A DNA stretch of 45,005 nucleotides from Verrucomicrobiota bacterium (GTDB taxonomy: Bacteria > Pseudomonadota > Gammaproteobacteria > Nevskiales > Nevskiaceae), in assembly GCA_903970595.1 (NCBI GenBank), contig CAJCJI010000216.1:1-45005 (forward strand), written 5' to 3'. Of this stretch, positions 42,075 through 45,005 are shown piece after piece. The position numbers were made by a program, and so were the translations under genes. A model generated the notes under the pieces. It was given only the letters and a program-made list of their open reading frames with translations, did no database searches and was not told where the DNA came from. How positions within the stretch are numbered: the stretch's first letter is position 1; each line of letters opens with the position of its first letter.

Positions 42075-43442
42075 TTGCGAATTAGCCCGGCAGTAAAATC
42101 TGCAATCTCGCCGGCGACCGAATCCTTCGGCCGCCAGCGAGTTCTTTGGGTCGCCCTGAGCGTGGTGACGGCCACGCTGCTGTGTGCCTGCCACAAGCCC
42201 CCGCCGGCTCCACCCCCCAAACCGCTCAGCACGATGGCGCTGCTCGGACGCGAGCTGTTCTTCGAGCCTGCACTGTCCGTCTCCGGCCGCATGTCTTGCG
42301 CCAGCTGCCACAGCCCGGATCATGCCTTCGGCCCGCCGAACGACCTGGCGGTGCAACTCGGCGGCCCCAATCTCGATCAACCGGGTATCCGCGCGGTGCC
42401 CAACCTGACCTATCAGGAGGAGACGCCCAATTTCTCGATTGGCCCGGAGGCCGGCGAGGAACAGGAAACGCGGCTGCACCCGTCTTCGACCGGAGCGGCG
42501 CGCACGGCGCCGGCGGCTGTTGCGGTGCCTCCACACGACAGGCCCAAGGCCGCCGACCCCGCGGCTGCGGCTGCGGCGCTGGTCCCGGAAGGAGGTTTTT
42601 TCTGGGACGGGCGATCCAACACTTTACAGGGGCAGGCGCTCGGCCCTCTGCTGAATCCCTTGGAGATGGGAAATGCCTCGGATGAGACGGTGATCGACAA
42701 GCTGCGCAAACTAAGCTACACCGCCGACTTCAAAGCACTATTTGGACCCTTCATACTGAACAACCCGCGTCTGCTCCTGTCCGAGGCGCTGTTTGCGATT
42801 GGCCGCTATGAGAGCGAAGAAAAATCCTTTCATGCCTTTGACAGCAAGTACGACGCATATCTGGCCGGCACGGCGAGCCTCAGCGCTGCCGAAATGCGGG
42901 GCCTGAAGCTGTTCGAGGATCCCAAGAAGGGAAACTGCGCCTCCTGCCATCCGGACCGCAAGTCGCGGGACGGACGGGCGCCGATGTTCACCGACTACCA
43001 GTTCGAAGCCTTGGGCCTGCCACGCAACACGCAGATCAAGGCCAACGCCGATCCGGCCTTTTATGACCTGGGGATCTGCGGGCCGGTGCGCAGCGACAGC
43101 TACTCACAGCAGCCGCAGAATTGCGGACTGTTCAAAACGCCTTCGCTGCGCAACGTCGCCAGCCGCCATGCCTACTTTCACAATGGCGTGTTCAGCAGCC
43201 TGGATCAGGTGATGCATTTCTATGTCGAGCGCGACATTCATCCGGAGAAGTTCTACCCGCGAGGGCCGGATGGCAGTGTCGAGCGCTACAATGATCTGCC
43301 GCAGCAGTACCGCGCCAACGTCGATGTCATCGATGTGCCCTTGGACCGCAAGCAGGGTGAAAGTCCGGCGCTGGACGAGGCGGAAATCCAGGATGTGATC
43401 GCTTTTCTCGGCACACTCAGCGACGGCTACCCGGCACGCTAA
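42075..43442 (+). CDS. Di-heme cytochrome c peroxidase / MauG-family lipoprotein
   Basis: A 455-residue protein from a TTG start (no in-frame ATG precedes the signal). Signal peptide ending LLCAC gives a lipid-anchored Cys, then a Pro-rich linker. Two CxxCH heme sites, CASCHSPDHAFG (about 75-86) and CASCHPDRKSRDG (about 292-304), define the bacterial peroxidase/MauG fold; a Met or Tyr distal ligand cannot be judged by eye. It would reduce hydrogen peroxide or carry out protein-linked oxidations in the periplasm. A long Ala/Pro-rich insert (about 135-170) separates the heme-1 region from the FFWDGR motif. It follows the phosphoesterase lipoprotein after 27 bases and converges on uvrB with 12 bases between. 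Confidence 0.88.
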   Translation: MRISPAVKSAISPATESFGRQRVLWVALSVVTATLLCACHKPPPAPPPKPLSTMALLGRELFFEPALSVSGRMSCASCHSPDHAFGPPNDLAVQLGGPNLDQPGIRAVPNLTYQEETPNFSIGPEAGEEQETRLHPSSTGAARTAPAAVAVPPHDRPKAADPAAAAAALVPEGGFFWDGRSNTLQGQALGPLLNPLEMGNASDETVIDKLRKLSYTADFKALFGPFILNNPRLLLSEALFAIGRYESEEKSFHAFDSKYDAYLAGTASLSAAEMRGLKLFEDPKKGNCASCHPDRKSRDGRAPMFTDYQFEALGLPRNTQIKANADPAFYDLGICGPVRSDSYSQQPQNCGLFKTPSLRNVASRHAYFHNGVFSSLDQVMHFYVERDIHPEKFYPRGPDGSVERYNDLPQQYRANVDVIDVPLDRKQGESPALDEAEIQDVIAFLGTLSDGYPAR

Positions 43443-43454
43443 GCCTGGGGCAAC

Positions 43455-45005
43455 TCAGCGCTTGCCCGTCCCGAAAGCCTGCTCGCGCAGCTTGCGCAGC
43501 TCGTCGCGCTTCTTCGCCGCCAGTTCGAATTCGAGGTTCTGCGCCGCCTGCTGCATTTCCTTTTCCAGCTTGCCGATGAGCTTGGCCAGCTTCTCCGGGG
43601 CCATGTTGCCGTAGGCGGCTTCGCGCTCGGCTACCTTCAACGCCACCGCGCTGTCGAGCGCCTCGTAGCCGAAGCGCATGACGTCGGCCACGCGCTTGCG
43701 CACGCCTTTGGGGGTGATGCCATGTTCCTTGTTGTAGGCGACCTGCCGGGCGCGGCGGCGATCGGTCTCATCCAGCGCCCGGCGCATCGAGCCGGTGATC
43801 TCGTCGGCGTAGAGGATGGCCTTGCCTTCGAGATGGCGGGCGGCGCGGCCGATGGTCTGGATCAGCGAGCGCTCGGAACGCAGGAAGCCTTCCTTGTCGG
43901 CGTCGAGGATCGCCACCAACGACACCTCGGGCAGGTCCAGGCCCTCGCGCAGCAGGTTGATGCCCACCAGCACGTCGAACGCGCCCAGGCGCAGGTCGCG
44001 GATGATCTCGGCGCGTTCCACGGTGTCGATGTCGGAGTGCAGGTAGCGCACCTTGACACCGTGCTCGTGCAGATAGTCGGTGAGGTCCTCCGACATGCGC
44101 TTGGTCAGCGTGGTGATCAGCACGCGCTCGTGCTTGTCGGCGCGCAGGCGGATTTCACCGAGCACATCGTCCACCTGGGTCGAGGCCGGGCGTATTTCCA
44201 CCACCGGATCGACCAGCCCGGTGGGCCGCACCAGCTGCTCGACGACGGCGCCACGTGACTTTTCAAGCTCGTAGGGTCCGGGCGTGGCGGAGACGTAGAT
44301 GGTCTGCGGGGTCAGCCGTTCGAATTCCTCGAACTTGAGCGGGCGGTTGTCGAGCGCTGAAGGCAGGCGGAAGCCGTACTCCACCAGCACTTCCTTGCGC
44401 GAACGGTCGCCCTTATACATGGCGCCGATCTGCGGCACGGTGACGTGGGACTCGTCGATGATCACCAGCGCGTCCGGCGGCAGGTAGTCGAACAGGCAAG
44501 GCGGCGGCTCGCCCGGCTGGCGTCCGGTAAGCCAGCGCGAATAGTTTTCGATGCCCGAGCAATAGCCGATCTCCTGGATCATCTCCAGGTCGAACATGGT
44601 GCGCTGCTCCAGCCGCTGTGCCTCCAGCAGCTTGCCGTTGGCGCGGAAGTATTCCAGGCGCCCGCGCAACTCGTCCTGGATACCCGTGCGCATGGACAGG
44701 ATGCGTTCGCGCGGCGTGACGTAGTGGCTCTTGGCGTAGATGGTGTAGCGCGGCAGCTTTTCCCGCAGTTCGCCGGTGAGGGGGTCGAACACGCTGATGC
44801 TTTCCACCTCGTCGTCGAACAGTTCGATGCGCACGGCCTCGTCGTCCGCTTCCGCCGGGTGCACGTCGATCACCTCGCCGCGCACCCGGTAGGTGGCGCG
44901 CGCCAGCTCCACGTCGTTGCGCGTGTATTGCATCTCGGTCAGGCGCCGGATGATTTCGCGCTGGCCCATGCGGTCGCCGCGCACCAGGTGCAGCACCATC
45001 TGGAA
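43455..45005 (-). CDS. uvrB: UvrABC system protein B, C-terminal part (runs off the window)
   Basis: The final 516 or so residues of UvrB, continuing past the window end; the full protein is about 670. Visible: [19 protein letters not shown] domain 2 region, [14 protein letters not shown], the DESH box ([13 protein letters not shown]), [11 protein letters not shown], helicase motifs V and VI ([32 protein letters not shown], then [12 protein letters not shown]), and a C-terminal UVR domain ([28 protein letters not shown]) that binds UvrC. It loads on DNA damage in nucleotide excision repair. The reading frame is intact. Confidence 0.98.
   Translation of the reverse strand, partial: FQMVLHLVRGDRMGQREIIRRLTEMQYTRNDVELARATYRVRGEVIDVHPAEADDEAVRIELFDDEVESISVFDPLTGELREKLPRYTIYAKSHYVTPRERILSMRTGIQDELRGRLEYFRANGKLLEAQRLEQRTMFDLEMIQEIGYCSGIENYSRWLTGRQPGEPPPCLFDYLPPDALVIIDESHVTVPQIGAMYKGDRSRKEVLVEYGFRLPSALDNRPLKFEEFERLTPQTIYVSATPGPYELEKSRGAVVEQLVRPTGLVDPVVEIRPASTQVDDVLGEIRLRADKHERVLITTLTKRMSEDLTDYLHEHGVKVRYLHSDIDTVERAEIIRDLRLGAFDVLVGINLLREGLDLPEVSLVAILDADKEGFLRSERSLIQTIGRAARHLEGKAILYADEITGSMRRALDETDRRRARQVAYNKEHGITPKGVRKRVADVMRFGYEALDSAVALKVAEREAAYGNMAPEKLAKLIGKLEKEMQQAAQNLEFELAAKKRDELRKLREQAFGTGKR

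Overview
The window is a GC-rich chromosomal segment of a Gram-negative bacterium, most likely a gammaproteobacterium. The order infC-rpmI-rplT-pheS-pheT-ihfA-merR-like is the standard gammaproteobacterial translation/IHF block. The accessory content (TonB-dependent receptor, PQQ dehydrogenase, crotonase, wax-ester synthase/DGAT-type acyltransferase, several secreted oxidases) would fit the Nevskiales/Solimonas-like lineages that use hydrophobic substrates. That placement is inference from gene content only.

Layout. (1) 1-2.5 kb: stress genes (CsbD-like and BON-domain proteins) and a zinc-ribbon metallopeptidase. (2) 2.9-8.1 kb: a very large hybrid histidine kinase and an NtrC-type sigma-54 response regulator, convergent with one base between them. 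(3) 8.3-8.9 kb: a decayed patch holding a truncated receiver domain and a frameshifted 2Fe-2S ferredoxin. (4) 9.06-14.2 kb: a minus-strand transport/oxidation operon (38-codon leading ORF, EthD-like small protein, TonB receptor, PQQ dehydrogenase). Its promoter region carries two palindromes, and the divergent TetR-like gene survives only as a remnant. An enoyl-CoA hydratase/isomerase gene follows on the plus strand. (5) 15.8-21.2 kb: a WxxGxW-repeat lipoprotein with a strong terminator, then an RND pump overlapping its adaptor gene. (6) 21.4-27.0 kb: the conserved minus-strand block, in which infC appears to start at a rare AUC codon and has its own promoter. (7) 27.0-30.7 kb: a cNMP-binding/EAL phosphodiesterase divergent from the WS/DGAT acyltransferase and an uncharacterised protein. 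(8) 30.7-43.4 kb: a dense cluster of exported proteins. It holds an intact multicopper oxidase, a second multicopper-oxidase-fold protein that has lost most copper ligands, a beta-propeller protein, a Tat-exported phosphoesterase with three 105-residue repeats, a collagen-linker phosphoesterase lipoprotein and a di-heme peroxidase. Two small genes, a REP-like inverted repeat and tRNA-Val(GAC) are interspersed. (9) From 43.5 kb to the end: uvrB, truncated by the window edge.

The most promising undescribed unit is region 8. The phosphoesterase, propeller and copper-less oxidase genes are tightly packed on one strand (9- and 36-base gaps), and a second phosphoesterase-peroxidase pair lies nearby in the opposite direction. 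All are predicted to be exported. This suggests a cell-surface phosphoesterase/redox system whose substrate cannot be read from sequence. The second item is the leader ORF-EthD-TonB-PQQ operon with its palindromic operators and broken neighbouring regulator. No CRISPR array, prophage, integrase or intact insertion sequence was seen.
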